64,000 bases of DNA from Chitinophaga pinensis (lineage in GTDB: Bacteria > Bacteroidota > Bacteroidia > Chitinophagales > CAIOSU01). Location: contig CAMDKI010000008.1 of the NCBI GenBank assembly GCA_945901065.1, positions 85,361 to 149,360 on the forward strand, read 5' to 3'. Positions within the stretch are counted from its first letter, which is position 1. The number at the start of each line of letters is the position of its first letter. The notes beneath the pieces were generated by a model. The model did no database searches, was not told the origin of the DNA, and worked only from the letters and a program-made list of their open reading frames with translations. Shown in pieces: positions 44,922 through 53,286 of the stretch. Both the position numbers and the translations under genes were made by a program.

Positions 44922-44977
44922 ATTTGCCATCTCAAATTTCTTATTTCTCATCTCACATCTGTCATTTCACGTTTCTT
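44922..44977 (+). repeat. Eight-unit heptad array
   Basis: Eight consecutive 7-nt words (ATTTGCC, ATCTCAA and variants; consensus RTYTSNY) without a break in phase. It is the longest array of this type in the window. No inverted partner was found. Confidence 0.75.
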
Positions 44978-45026
44978 TCACTAAATTCACGTACCCGCTG
45001 CATTTACTATACCACCAACTATTGCT

Positions 45027-46391
45027 ATGCAACCACCCAACCCGTTGGACGAACCAATAATTGAACCCCACGCTACCGGAGCACTGAAACGCACCCTTGG
45101 CCCATTGATGCTTTGGGGGCTGGGCGTGGGCTATGTTATATCGGGCATGTACTTCGGCTGGAACTTAGGCCTACCAGCAGGTGGCACGCTGGGGCTGGCT
45201 ATTGCCACGGGGTTTATTATTGTTATGTACCTAACGTTTACGTTTAGCTATACCGAATTGGCCTGCGCTATACCCAGGGCTGGCGGTGCATTTGAGTATG
45301 CCACCCGAGCATTGGGGCCGCGTTGGGGCTTTTTGGGCGGCATGGCCCAAAACATTGAGTTTATTTTTGCGCCCCCCGCCATTGCCATAGCCATTGGCAC
45401 CTATCTGCACGACTATGTACCCCTGCCAATTGAGGCCTTAGCGACAGCGGCATTTGTGGTTTTTACGCTGCTCAATATCTCAGGGGTGCGCAATGCGGCT
45501 ATTTTTGAGCTGTTTGTAACCGTGATAGCGGTAGTAGAGCTGCTCATTTTCTGCGGTGCTACCTTGCCCAGTTTTGAGATGACAAACCTCACGCACAACC
45601 CGTTGCCCAATGGTTATGGGGGCATTTTTGCCGCCATTCCGTTTGCCATCTGGTTCTTTTTGGCCATTGAGGGCGTGGCCAACGTAGCCGAAGAAACCAT
45701 CAACCCGCAGCGCAACGTGCTTATTGGTTTTGGTTCGGCCATATTTACGTTGGTGGTACTTTGTTTGCTGGTGTTTGTTTCGTCCATAGGGGTGGCCGGT
45801 TGGGAGGCCATTGTGTACGAGCCCGGCAGCACCGAAGCCTCCGATAAGCCCTTGCCCCTTGCGCTGGGCTTGATTTACGATAAAGACCACTGGCTTTACC
45901 ATTTGCTCATTACCATAGGCTTGTTTGGTTTAGTGGCCTCATTTCACGGCATTATATTGGCAGCGGGTAGGTCTACATTTGAGTTTGGCCGAAAAGGCTT
46001 CGCACCCAAGGTTTTGGGCGAGGTTAATAGCAAGTATAGTACACCCGCCAATGCGCTTATCTTTAATATGGTAATTGGGGTAATAGCCTTGTTTACCGGC
46101 AAAACTGGCGATATTATTACCATTGCGGTTTTTGGGGCACTCACGCTTTACATAGTAAGCATGATAGCCCTGCTGCGCCTCCGCAAAACAGAGCCCAACC
46201 TAGAGCGCCCTTTCAAGGCACCGCTCTACCCGTTGTTTCCTATCATTGCGTTGGTTATTGCCACCGTATCGTTGGTTGCCATGACCATTTACAACCCCCA
46301 ACTGGCGCTCATTTACGTTGGCCTTTTGGCTGTGGCGTATGTTTATTATTTTGTGTTCGTTGAATCGAAAAAGAATACCACCCACCCATGA
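45027..46391 (+). CDS. Amino acid/ethanolamine permease (APC family)
   Basis: A 454-residue transporter of the amino acid-polyamine-organocation superfamily with twelve membrane segments. The N-terminal membrane part (GVGYVISGMYFGWNLGLPAG) matches ethanolamine permeases (Eat type). The stop overlaps the next start (ATGA, 46388-46391), so it is coupled to the ligase gene downstream. Together they suggest uptake of an amine and its gamma-glutamylation. No ethanolamine ammonia-lyase genes are seen here. Confidence 0.87.
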   Translation: MQPPNPLDEPIIEPHATGALKRTLGPLMLWGLGVGYVISGMYFGWNLGLPAGGTLGLAIATGFIIVMYLTFTFSYTELACAIPRAGGAFEYATRALGPRWGFLGGMAQNIEFIFAPPAIAIAIGTYLHDYVPLPIEALATAAFVVFTLLNISGVRNAAIFELFVTVIAVVELLIFCGATLPSFEMTNLTHNPLPNGYGGIFAAIPFAIWFFLAIEGVANVAEETINPQRNVLIGFGSAIFTLVVLCLLVFVSSIGVAGWEAIVYEPGSTEASDKPLPLALGLIYDKDHWLYHLLITIGLFGLVASFHGIILAAGRSTFEFGRKGFAPKVLGEVNSKYSTPANALIFNMVIGVIALFTGKTGDIITIAVFGALTLYIVSMIALLRLRKTEPNLERPFKAPLYPLFPIIALVIATVSLVAMTIYNPQLALIYVGLLAVAYVYYFVFVESKKNTTHP

Positions 46392-47752
46392 CCCACCCCA
46401 AACAAGAACAGGCAGTATTGTATGTAAACAACCATGCCGATGGCAAGGTGAAAGTAGCAGCTACCGACATTGACGGCATACTGCGCGGCAAAACCATGCG
46501 CCGTGACAAGTTTTTATCTATACTAGAGAAGGGCTTCGGATTTTGCGATGTGGTGTTGGGCTGGGACTCGCAAGATTCGGCTTACGACAATACCGAGTTT
46601 ACGGGTTGGCATACAGGTTACCCCGATACCAATGCCAAAATTGACATGGGCACCTTCCGTAAAGTGCCTTGGGACAATGACCTACCGTTCTTTTTGGCTG
46701 ATTTTTGCAGCGAAGACGACAAAATACTGCCCATTTGCCCACGTGGTTTGCTGAAACAGATAAAGCAACGTGCCATAGAAATGGGCTACACGGCGGCATT
46801 TGCCGAAGAATTTGAGTGGTTCAACTTTGCCGAAACCCCGCAGAGCTTAGAGGAAAAAGGCTACCGAAACGCACAGCCCATTACCCCGGGTATGTTTGGC
46901 TACTCTATGATTCGTAGCTCGCAAAACAAGGCATTCTTTAACGATTTGTTCGATTTGATGGAAAAATTCGATGTGCCGATTGAAGGTTTGCATACCGAGA
47001 CTGGCCCCGGCGTTTACGAAGCCGCCATACTATACAGCGAAGATGTAGTAGAAGCTGCCGACCGTGCCGTATTGTTCAAAACCGGTGCCAAAGAGATTGG
47101 CTACAAGCATGGCATTATGCCGAGCTTTATGGCCAAGTGGCGCCACGATTTGCCGGGCTGCAGCGGGCACGTGCACCAAAGCCTTTGGCAAAACGGCGTA
47201 AATACCTTTTACGACCCTAACGCCGAGCACCACATGAGCGATGTTATGCGCAGCTACATGGCGGGCCAGTTGTATTGCTTGCCGCACATATTGCCCATGT
47301 TTGCCCCTACCATTAATAGCTACAAGCGTTTGGTTGAGGGCGCTTGGGCACCTACCACCGTTACTTGGGGGTTGGATAACCGCACTACCGCTCTGCGCGC
47401 ATTGCCAGGCAGCCCTAAATCAACGCGCTTAGAGACACGAGTACCGGGCAGCGATGTAAACCCATACCTGTGCATGGCGGCCGCCTTAGCTTCGGGCTTG
47501 TATGGCATTAAACATGGCTTGAAGCTTGAGCAACCACATAGCGTGGGCAATGGCTACGCGGACAAGCGTTTCGGTACGTTGCCGCGCAACCTAGGCGAAG
47601 CTACTGCTGCTATGAAAAGCTCAGATGTGGCGGTGGAATTGTTCGGCAAACCGTTTGTTGACCACTTTACCGCTACCCGCGATTGGGAGTGGCGCCAGTT
47701 TGCCAAAGTAGTTACCGATTGGGAACTGAAAAGGTACTTTGAGATAATTTGA
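46388..47752 (+). CDS. Glutamine synthetase-like gamma-glutamyl-amine ligase
   Basis: A 454-residue protein of the glutamine synthetase fold, of the PuuA/IpuC/GlnA3-like branch. The N-terminal beta-grasp segment is VAATDIDGILRGKTMRRDKF (about 24-43). The catalytic domain has EEFEWFNF (about 140), HTETGPGVYEAA (about 203), GCSGHVHQSL (about 257) and a C-terminal arginine-rich SPKSTRLETRVPGSDVNPYL. These enzymes join glutamate to ethanolamine, polyamines or other amines using ATP. The coupled permease points to ethanolamine or a related amine; genuine ammonia assimilation is less likely. Confidence 0.87.
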   Translation: MTHPKQEQAVLYVNNHADGKVKVAATDIDGILRGKTMRRDKFLSILEKGFGFCDVVLGWDSQDSAYDNTEFTGWHTGYPDTNAKIDMGTFRKVPWDNDLPFFLADFCSEDDKILPICPRGLLKQIKQRAIEMGYTAAFAEEFEWFNFAETPQSLEEKGYRNAQPITPGMFGYSMIRSSQNKAFFNDLFDLMEKFDVPIEGLHTETGPGVYEAAILYSEDVVEAADRAVLFKTGAKEIGYKHGIMPSFMAKWRHDLPGCSGHVHQSLWQNGVNTFYDPNAEHHMSDVMRSYMAGQLYCLPHILPMFAPTINSYKRLVEGAWAPTTVTWGLDNRTTALRALPGSPKSTRLETRVPGSDVNPYLCMAAALASGLYGIKHGLKLEQPHSVGNGYADKRFGTLPRNLGEATAAMKSSDVAVELFGKPFVDHFTATRDWEWRQFAKVVTDWELKRYFEII

Positions 47753-47755
47753 TTT

Positions 47756-47791
47756 GATGTGCTAATTTACCGATGTGCTAATGTGCCAATG
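47756..47791 (+). repeat. Octad array, left arm
   Basis: Four exact 8-nt words (GATGTGCT, AATTTACC, GATGTGCT, then AATGTGCC) start 3 nt after the ligase stop. An inverted partner follows at 47800. Confidence 0.7.
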
Positions 47792-47799
47792 AAAAAATC

Positions 47800-47835
47800 C
47801 ATCGGTACATAGGTACATTTACTAATCGGTATATT
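47800..47835 (-). repeat. Octad array, right arm
   Basis: Four 8-nt words (CATCGGTA, CATAGGTA and variants) inverted with respect to 47756-47791 and ending 6 bp from the 3' end of the convergent ferritin gene. The pair sits between two gene ends and could act as a bidirectional terminator-like structure. Confidence 0.65.
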
Positions 47836-47841
47836 AAAATC

Positions 47842-48354
47842 TTACTCCGCAGCAGGAGCGCCGCCGCCAGTTAGGGCTTCAAGCTCTTTATCGATGTAGT
47901 AGCGGCCCATACCTTCGGTGCCGATTAGCTCAATGCGCTCTAGTATGTGATTGAACAACACTTCTTCTTCGCGCTGCTCATCGACATAAAACTGCATAAA
48001 GTTGTACGTGCCGTAGTCCTTTTCGTTTTGGGCCATTTCCGATAACTTATATACCGAAGCGGTAACCTTCTCCTCGTTGTGCAGGGCCTCTTTTACCATT
48101 TCTACTATGCCTTTAAACTTAAGGCTAGGTTGCTTAATGGCTGGTGCCAGGGCATGTCCTTTTACCGAATTGATGTAGTTGAATATCTTTAGCATGTGCG
48201 TGCGCTCTTCATCGCTTTGGGCAAAAAAGAACTTAGCAGCACCGTTCATACCTTGTTGTTCGCACCATGAGGCCATGGCCAAATAGGCAAACGAAGCATG
48301 ACCTTCAATAGAAACTTGTTCGTTGAGTGCTTTCTCAAGTGATTTTGATAACAT
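47842..48354 (-). CDS. Ferritin
   Basis: Non-heme iron-storage ferritin of 170 residues. I take the ATG at 48352-48354 (MLSKSLEKALNEQVSIEGHA); the open frame extends 23 residues upstream without family similarity. Ferroxidase residues are seen in EGHASFAYLAMASW (about 17-30) and in SDEERTHMLKIF (about 47-58), with the second-half EREEEV-like helix as DEQREEEV (about 128). Length and order fit bacterial ferritin A types. Confidence 0.95.
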   Translation of the reverse strand: MLSKSLEKALNEQVSIEGHASFAYLAMASWCEQQGMNGAAKFFFAQSDEERTHMLKIFNYINSVKGHALAPAIKQPSLKFKGIVEMVKEALHNEEKVTASVYKLSEMAQNEKDYGTYNFMQFYVDEQREEEVLFNHILERIELIGTEGMGRYYIDKELEALTGGGAPAAE

Positions 48355-48568
48355 AGCCTTATTATTTTTTCTATTGCAAATATACCTAAATGAACACCGC
48401 CATAGCACCTTTAGTTGCTGCAAAAAGCAGATTTAGGCTAATTTATAAGCAGTCTAAATACTAAAATGACTTAAAATAGGCGCTGGGGCATTAAGTATGG
48501 CCTAAATACTACCTACTTGCCAATTTATTGGTTTTCTTTGCATTGAATCTAACAACTGCCTCAATACC

Positions 48569-49006
48569 ATGGCCCACGAGAAAAAACTTTACGACAAGAT
48601 TGACCGTAAAATCCTAAAGGCGATTCCTAACCCTGCAAAAGGAGCTTACGAAATCAAAATTAAAGTGCCTGAGTGCACGTTCCTAGGTGTGCATGAGCAG
48701 CCTGATTTTGCAACTTTGTACATGACTTTCTACCCTAAGAAGAAAGTAATTGAGCTAAAATCATTGAAGCAATATGTATATCAGTTGCGCGACATTATCG
48801 TGTCGTACGAGCGCTTGATAAACATAGTGTATGATGATATGATTGACGTATACGACCCAGAGCGCTTGCGCATTACCATGATTTTCAACCCTCGCGGTGG
48901 TATCAGTTCAAAACTGACCATTGATAGTGATTGGAAAGTACGTGGTGGCAACGAGCAGTTCCGCGATTGGGTGGGCAGCGAAGATACCTTTGATGTGATT
49001 ATGTAA
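48569..49006 (+). CDS. QueF-like protein lacking the usual catalytic cysteine
   Basis: A 145-residue T-fold protein clearly of the QueF (7-cyano-7-deazaguanine reductase) family: QPDFATLYMTFYPKKKVIEL and a following KSLKQYVYQLR, and a C-terminal FNPRGGISSKLTI. In known QueF the motif before QPDFA is FTSLCPKTG with the thioimide-forming Cys. Here it is CTFLGVHE, one residue shorter, with Gly40 at the Cys position and the only nearby Cys four residues earlier (Cys36). Asp46 of QPDFA is kept. Nitrile reduction by the usual route is doubtful. No other que gene is near, and a terminator follows. Confidence 0.8.
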   Translation: MAHEKKLYDKIDRKILKAIPNPAKGAYEIKIKVPECTFLGVHEQPDFATLYMTFYPKKKVIELKSLKQYVYQLRDIIVSYERLINIVYDDMIDVYDPERLRITMIFNPRGGISSKLTIDSDWKVRGGNEQFRDWVGSEDTFDVIM

Positions 49007-49026
49007 TTACCACACATACCTTACAG

Positions 49027-49066
49027 AAACGGCCCTGAGCGATTGCTTTGGGCCGTTTTTTGTTTT
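49027..49066 (+). terminator. Rho-independent terminator
   Basis: A 9-bp stem AAACGGCCC / GGGCCGTTT with a 14-nt loop, followed by a T-rich run, 20 bp after the QueF-like stop. Confidence 0.9.
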
Positions 49067-49099
49067 TGTGGAAAATGGTGAAGTATATACTTTTTGCAT

Positions 49100-49161
49100 G
49101 TCATCCTGTCTCGTTTGAAACGAGATCGAAGGGTGCGCGCGTTGGCCTGCCCGCCGCAGCA
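49100..49161 (+). repeat. REP-like element 1 (variant)
   Basis: It begins GTCATCCTGTCTCGTTTG and continues to GAAGGGTGCGCGCG and CCCGCCGCAGCA. The centre differs from the next copy (TCTCGTTTGAAACGAGA palindrome instead of AGCCTGT), while both sides match. Confidence 0.7.
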
Positions 49162-49240
49162 TGTCATCCTGAGCCTGTCGAAGGGTGCGCGCGATTGCTT
49201 ACCCGCCGCAGCTTTTTCAGCGGAGGTGGGCATCCTGGGA
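49162..49240 (+). repeat. REP-like element 2, left terminal inverted repeat
   Basis: A 79-bp segment starting TGTCATCCTGAGCCTGTCGA. It matches the reverse complement of 50142-50220 with four differences. Weaker similarity continues about 30 bp further inwards. Together they frame the GIY-YIG gene. Confidence 0.88.
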
Positions 49241-49278
49241 TGAGTACCACCCTTGAAGCTTAACTATTTACTATTTTC

Positions 49279-49613
49279 ATGGTTATGAAACTGTATTATG
49301 TTTATATAGTCCAATGTGCCGATGGTTCTTACTACACTGGCATTACCAATAATGTAGACAGAAGGGTGAATGAACATAATGCGGGTATCAACCCAAAAGC
49401 TTTTACTTATGGTAGGCGACCAGTATCATTAGTCTATCACGAGATTTTCAACGATATACTACAAGCAATTGCTTGGGAAAAGCAAATCAAGGGCTGGAAC
49501 AGAAAAAGAAAGAGGCCGTAATTGCTGGCAACTGGGATTTATTGCCTGAGTTGGCTGCCTGTAAAGGCAATACTAAAACTGTGGAGGGTCCTGCAGACGA
49601 ATTAGACGTTTGA
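49279..49613 (+). pseudogene. GIY-YIG endonuclease, frameshifted
   Basis: A small GIY-YIG nuclease of the COG2827/YhbQ-like group: YYVYIVQCADGSYYTGITNN carries the GIY-YIG-type motif and the conserved basic part follows (NNVDRRVNEHNAG). The first frame stops at 49519-49521 after 80 codons. The expected C-terminus (KKKEAVIAGNWDLLPELAAC and on to ELDV) is in the -1 frame up to TGA at 49611-49613. A lost A in the run at about 49503-49507 explains it. It is either a real frameshift or a homopolymer read error; no good slippery site is present. It lies between long inverted REP-like repeats. Confidence 0.82.
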
Positions 49614-49650
49614 GGTAGTTTGAGAGTTATCGCTCGTACAAGCAAGCCTA

Positions 49651-49683
49651 CGCGCGCACCCTTCGACAGGCTCAGGATGACAT
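49651..49683 (-). repeat. REP-like element 3 (short)
   Basis: The core GCGCGCACCCTTCGACAGGC with CTCAGGATGACA following is the reverse orientation of elements 1 and 2. It starts 38 bp after the GIY-YIG stop. Confidence 0.8.
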
Positions 49684-49870
49684 GCCAAAAGCTAGGCCTA
49701 CAAATAGTTTCGGCCATAAAACTACCAAACTTATTTTCCAAAAAAAGAGATTTCCACAGCCCTAAGCCTTGTGAAATAAGGCTTTTAAATCTTGTCCTAT
49801 GGGGGTGTTGAAAAACATTTTTCAACCACCGTTTTGCTAAATGTAATTTTGGATCATTAACAAGAATTAA

Positions 49871-49920
49871 ATCAGTAAAAAAAACCTCAAATAAGATGCG
49901 ACTCATTTGAGGTTAACTGA
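49871..49920 (-). terminator. Stem-loop, minus-strand terminator-like
   Basis: A perfect 10-bp stem (AACCTCAAAT / ATTTGAGGTT, 49883-49914) is flanked by a second pairing ATCAGT / ACTGAT. On the minus strand a run of eight T follows. It could stop transcription from uvrA, 400 bp upstream on that strand, or belong to the repeat element. Confidence 0.5.
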
Positions 49921-50141
49921 TTCATTGTGATTTGCCTCGGAGGTAGTTATTTATCCCTTCCATAAGGATAAGCAAGCCCTTCCAAAAGGTGCGAGAAATA
50001 CTTCTCCCTACTTTCGAGGTAAATTTACTTAATTTTCGACATTAGGCCTAACAATTTATGTCACGCTACATTTTCCCTCTAAAAAACCAACCCTTACAAC
50101 AGTGCGCTAAGTTCATCAAGCCTTCTGGAGTGTAGTACCCT

Positions 50142-50220
50142 TCCCAACATGCCCACCTCCGCTGAAAAAGCTATGGCGGGTAAGCAATCGCGCGCACCCT
50201 TCGACAGGCTCAGGATGACA
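50142..50220 (-). repeat. REP-like element 4, right terminal inverted repeat
   Basis: Reverse complement of 49162-49240 with four mismatches in 79 bp. The outer end is CTCAGGATGACA. Confidence 0.88.
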
Positions 50221-50283
50221 CGCCTTTTAAAAGGCTCAGAAACGTATGCTAAAACTGATAATGGCCGTTATATCAACCCTATA

Positions 50284-50317
50284 AAATCGTACCTCGTAAA
50301 TCTAAAATCGTAAATAA
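50284..50317 (+). repeat. Heptad array at the uvrA 3' end
   Basis: Five 7-nt words (AAATCGT, ACCTCGT and variants) fill the space directly up to the uvrA stop codon at 50318-50320. Confidence 0.6.
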
Positions 50318-53149
50318 TCAGAGTTTCCCTTTCAAAAACTGACCGGTATAGGAGCGCTCTACGTTTACCAAGCCTTCCGGGGTGCCTTGGTATAGCAGTT
50401 CGCCGCCAGGGGCGCCACCTTCGGGGCCGAGGTCGATGACCCAATCGGCATTTTTGATAACCTCTACGTTGTGCTCGATAACAATGATGGTATGGCCAAT
50501 ATCTATCAAAGCATCAAAGGCTTTCATTAATATGGCAATATCATGGAAATGCAGACCTGTAGTAGGCTCATCGAAGATGAACAACACACGGTTGCCGCTA
50601 TGGCCTTTGCCCAAAAACGAAGCGAGCTTAACCCTTTGCGCCTCACCACCCGATAGCGTGCTACTGCTCTGCCCCAACTTTACATAGCCCAAACCCACAT
50701 CTTGCAACGGCTGCAATCGCTCGCGGATGTCTTTTTCTTTATCAAAAAACTCAATGGCCTCATCCACGCTCATTTCTAGCACATCAAATATGCTCTTGCC
50801 CCGGTATTGGGCCTCCAGTACTTCTTCTTTGAAGCGCTTGCCCCCACACTCTTCACAAACCAAGTGCACATCGGCCAGAAACTGCATTTCTACTACTATC
50901 TCGCCATCGCCTTTGCATACCTCGCAACGGCCACCCTCTACGTTAAACGAGAAGTGCTTAGGCTTAAAGCCACGCAAACGGGATAGTTGCACATGTGAGA
51001 ACAATTCGCGAATAGCATCGTAAGCCTTAATGTACGTTACCGGGTTGCTTCGCGATGATTTACCAATCGGGTTTTGATCCACCAACTCTACTACATCAAT
51101 CTGTTTCAAGTCGCCGGTAAGCTCCTCGTAGGCGCCCGGTTTCTCGCCCGCACCGCCCAAAAACTGGTTCAATGCTGGGTAAAACACCTGTTTTATCAAA
51201 GTCGTTTTGCCCGAGCCCGATACCCCCGTAACCACCGTAAGGGCGTTTAGCGGTATCTCAATGCTCACATCCTTCAGGTTGTGTTGGGTTACACCTGTCA
51301 GTTTTATCTTGTTGCTGCTTTTGCGGCGGGTAGTTGGGGTCGGTATTTGCAATATACCGTTCAAGTATTGGCTGGTAAGGCTTCGTTTGCTAGATGGCAA
51401 ATCGGCATAATCGCCTTGAAAAACCACCTCGCCACCTAACCTACCCGCACGCGGACCCATATCTACTATATAATCTGCAGCACGCATCACTTCTTCTTCG
51501 TGCTCAACCACCACTACCGTATTACCTAGGTCGCGCAAGCGCTCTAGCACGCCCACCAAGCGTTTGGTATCGCGTGGGTGCAAGCCTACACTTGGCTCAT
51601 CCAGAATGTACAATGAGTCGGTAAGGTTGCTACCCAACGTGCGCGTAAGGTTAATGCGCTGCGTTTCGCCTCCCGAAAGTGTGTTGCTCACGCGGTTCAT
51701 GGTAAGGTAAGGCAAGCCCACCTCCAACATCAAACCCAAGCGGGTGTTCACTTCAATCAATATGCGTTTGCCAATCTGTTGGTCGTGTTGGCTAAGCTCC
51801 AAACCGTTAAACCACTCCCACAACTTATCCACGGGCATCAAAAGCAGTTCGGCAATGTTCCGGCCACCAATCTTCACGTACTGTGTATCCTTGCGCAAGC
51901 GAGAGCCACCGCACTCTGGGCACTTGGTGCGGCCACGGTAGCGGCTTAGCATTACGCGGTACTGAATTTTGTAGGCATTTTCTTCTAGGTAGGCAAAAAA
52001 GGCATCCAATCCTTCAAAGTACTTATTGCCTTTCCAAACCAATTGCTTCTCTTCGTCGGTAAGGAATTTGTACGAGCGGTGGATGGGGAAATCCATGGCC
52101 AACGCATTCTTCACTAGCGGCTTAAGCCACTCGCCCATCTTATCGCCACGCCAAGGGGCAATGGCCCCCTCGTATATCGACATGTTTTTATCGGGCACCA
52201 CCAAATCTTCATCAATGCCCATTACCGAGCCAAAACCCTCGCAGGTTTTGCATGCCCCAAACGGACTATTGAAATTGAAAAAGTGCGGGGTGGGCTCTTC
52301 AAAGCGCATCCCATCCAACTCAAACAAGTTGTTAAACTCCCGCTTGCCCTGGCCCAATACCTCAATTACACAAATACCCAAGCTTTCAAAAAAGGCCGTT
52401 TGTGCCGAATCGCTAATGCGCATGCGGGTTTCGTCTTCCTCCTCGCCGTGTTTTACCACTAGGCGGTCAATCAATACAAACTTGGTATCCTTGTCTTTGT
52501 ACGTTTTATAGAGGGCTTTATCTTCTAGTAGTTCGTCAATCTTATACACCACCGCTTCGTCGGCTACCCGGCTATAACCCTTTTGCACCAATAGTTGTAG
52601 CTCTTTTTCTAGGTTGGCTTTATCGTGGTGCGCCATCGGTATCAGTACCTGCACTTTGGCGCCTTCTTCTAAGCCCACTACGTAGCTGGCTACATCGTCC
52701 ACGGTATGCTTCTTTACTTCCTCGCCCGAAATGGGCGAATAGGTGCGGCCCATGCGGGCAAACAACAAGCGCAGGTAATCGTATATCTCGGTAAGCGAAC
52801 CCACCGTTGAGCGCGTGGTGCGGGTACTTACCTTCTGCTCAATGGCAATGGCCGGGCAAATGCCTTTTATATACTCCACATCGGGCTTGTTCATGCGGCC
52901 CAAAAACTGGCGCGCATAGCTGCTCAAGCTCTCCACATAGCGGCGCTGGCCCTCAGCAAAAAGGGTATCGATGGTAATAGACGACTTGCCCGAACCCGAC
53001 ACACCCGTAACCACTACCAGCTTGTTGCGGGGTATGGCCACATCAACATTGCGCAAGTTGTGCACCTTGGCGCCTTTGATGATGATGTACTTTTTAGGGT
53101 CTAAATCTATTACGGACGCGCCGCTCTGCAGGGTTTCTGTTTCAGCCAT
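50318..53149 (-). CDS. uvrA: UvrABC excision nuclease subunit A
   Basis: DNA-damage recognition ATPase of nucleotide excision repair, 943 residues. It has two ABC modules: the first Walker A is GVSGSGKSSITIDTL (about 49), the second GVSGSGKTTLIKQVF (about 643). Signature LSGGE occurs twice (LSGGETQRINL and LSGGEAQRVKL). Zinc modules are seen as CKTC, CPEC and CEVC/CEEC. The protein is full length. The start at 53147-53149 follows a 211-bp gap with repeats. It acts with UvrB and UvrC, which are not in the window. Confidence 0.98.
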   Translation of the reverse strand: MAETETLQSGASVIDLDPKKYIIIKGAKVHNLRNVDVAIPRNKLVVVTGVSGSGKSSITIDTLFAEGQRRYVESLSSYARQFLGRMNKPDVEYIKGICPAIAIEQKVSTRTTRSTVGSLTEIYDYLRLLFARMGRTYSPISGEEVKKHTVDDVASYVVGLEEGAKVQVLIPMAHHDKANLEKELQLLVQKGYSRVADEAVVYKIDELLEDKALYKTYKDKDTKFVLIDRLVVKHGEEEDETRMRISDSAQTAFFESLGICVIEVLGQGKREFNNLFELDGMRFEEPTPHFFNFNSPFGACKTCEGFGSVMGIDEDLVVPDKNMSIYEGAIAPWRGDKMGEWLKPLVKNALAMDFPIHRSYKFLTDEEKQLVWKGNKYFEGLDAFFAYLEENAYKIQYRVMLSRYRGRTKCPECGGSRLRKDTQYVKIGGRNIAELLLMPVDKLWEWFNGLELSQHDQQIGKRILIEVNTRLGLMLEVGLPYLTMNRVSNTLSGGETQRINLTRTLGSNLTDSLYILDEPSVGLHPRDTKRLVGVLERLRDLGNTVVVVEHEEEVMRAADYIVDMGPRAGRLGGEVVFQGDYADLPSSKRSLTSQYLNGILQIPTPTTRRKSSNKIKLTGVTQHNLKDVSIEIPLNALTVVTGVSGSGKTTLIKQVFYPALNQFLGGAGEKPGAYEELTGDLKQIDVVELVDQNPIGKSSRSNPVTYIKAYDAIRELFSHVQLSRLRGFKPKHFSFNVEGGRCEVCKGDGEIVVEMQFLADVHLVCEECGGKRFKEEVLEAQYRGKSIFDVLEMSVDEAIEFFDKEKDIRERLQPLQDVGLGYVKLGQSSSTLSGGEAQRVKLASFLGKGHSGNRVLFIFDEPTTGLHFHDIAILMKAFDALIDIGHTIIVIEHNVEVIKNADWVIDLGPEGGAPGGELLYQGTPEGLVNVERSYTGQFLKGKL

Positions 53150-53205
53150 GGCACTTATAACATCGGTTGCTCAAAATCGGTTGCAAAGTTACGCAATTGA
53201 GATGG

Positions 53206-53239
53206 GTATAAGTATCAAGTATTGAGTATCAAGTATGAA
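53206..53239 (+). repeat. Heptad array upstream of uvrA
   Basis: Words GTATCAA, GTATTGA, GTATCAA and GTATGAA follow one another in a 7-nt phase. Confidence 0.7.
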
Positions 53240-53286
53240 GATTTGGGTGGAAGCAGCTATCAGTCTAATATTTAACATAGGTCAAA

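Larger units (their letters stand above)
44610..45026. other. 417-bp gap with hairpins and a heptad array
   Basis: There is no coding region. It holds a GC-rich, hairpin-rich island at 44733-44812 and an eight-unit heptad array at 44922-44977, both described separately. The rest is AT-rich without recognised features. Confidence 0.6.
49614..50317. other. 704-bp structured intergenic region
   Basis: No credible gene. It contains REP-like copies 3 and 4, a hairpin AAGCCTT/AAGGCTT at 49764-49784, a perfect 20-bp palindrome at 49808-49827, a long stem-loop at 49871-49920 and a heptad array before the uvrA 3' end. A minus-strand frame across 49487-49906 exists but looks like a shadow of these repeats. 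Confidence 0.6.

Noticed and set aside
44610..45026. Glutamine or ethanolamine riboswitch, group II intron domain V, or tRNA in the hairpin island
   Set aside because: None of the conserved sequences of these classes could be matched; only generic hairpins are visible, so it is reported as an unassigned structure.
48424..48568. preQ1 riboswitch before the QueF-like gene
   Set aside because: I looked for the class I/II patterns and a terminator or hidden start in the 145-bp leader and found none.
49495..49525. Programmed -1 frameshift in the GIY-YIG gene
   Set aside because: The A run is five bases and is not in the X XXY YYZ phase for the zero frame (AGA AAA AGA), and no downstream stimulator is obvious. 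A lost base or read error explains it better.
49487..49906. Minus-strand open frame of 139 codons opposite the GIY-YIG gene
   Set aside because: It runs through REP-like copy 3 and several hairpins and reads as low-confidence sequence without a family. The opposite strand contains a recognisable nuclease. I treat it as a shadow.
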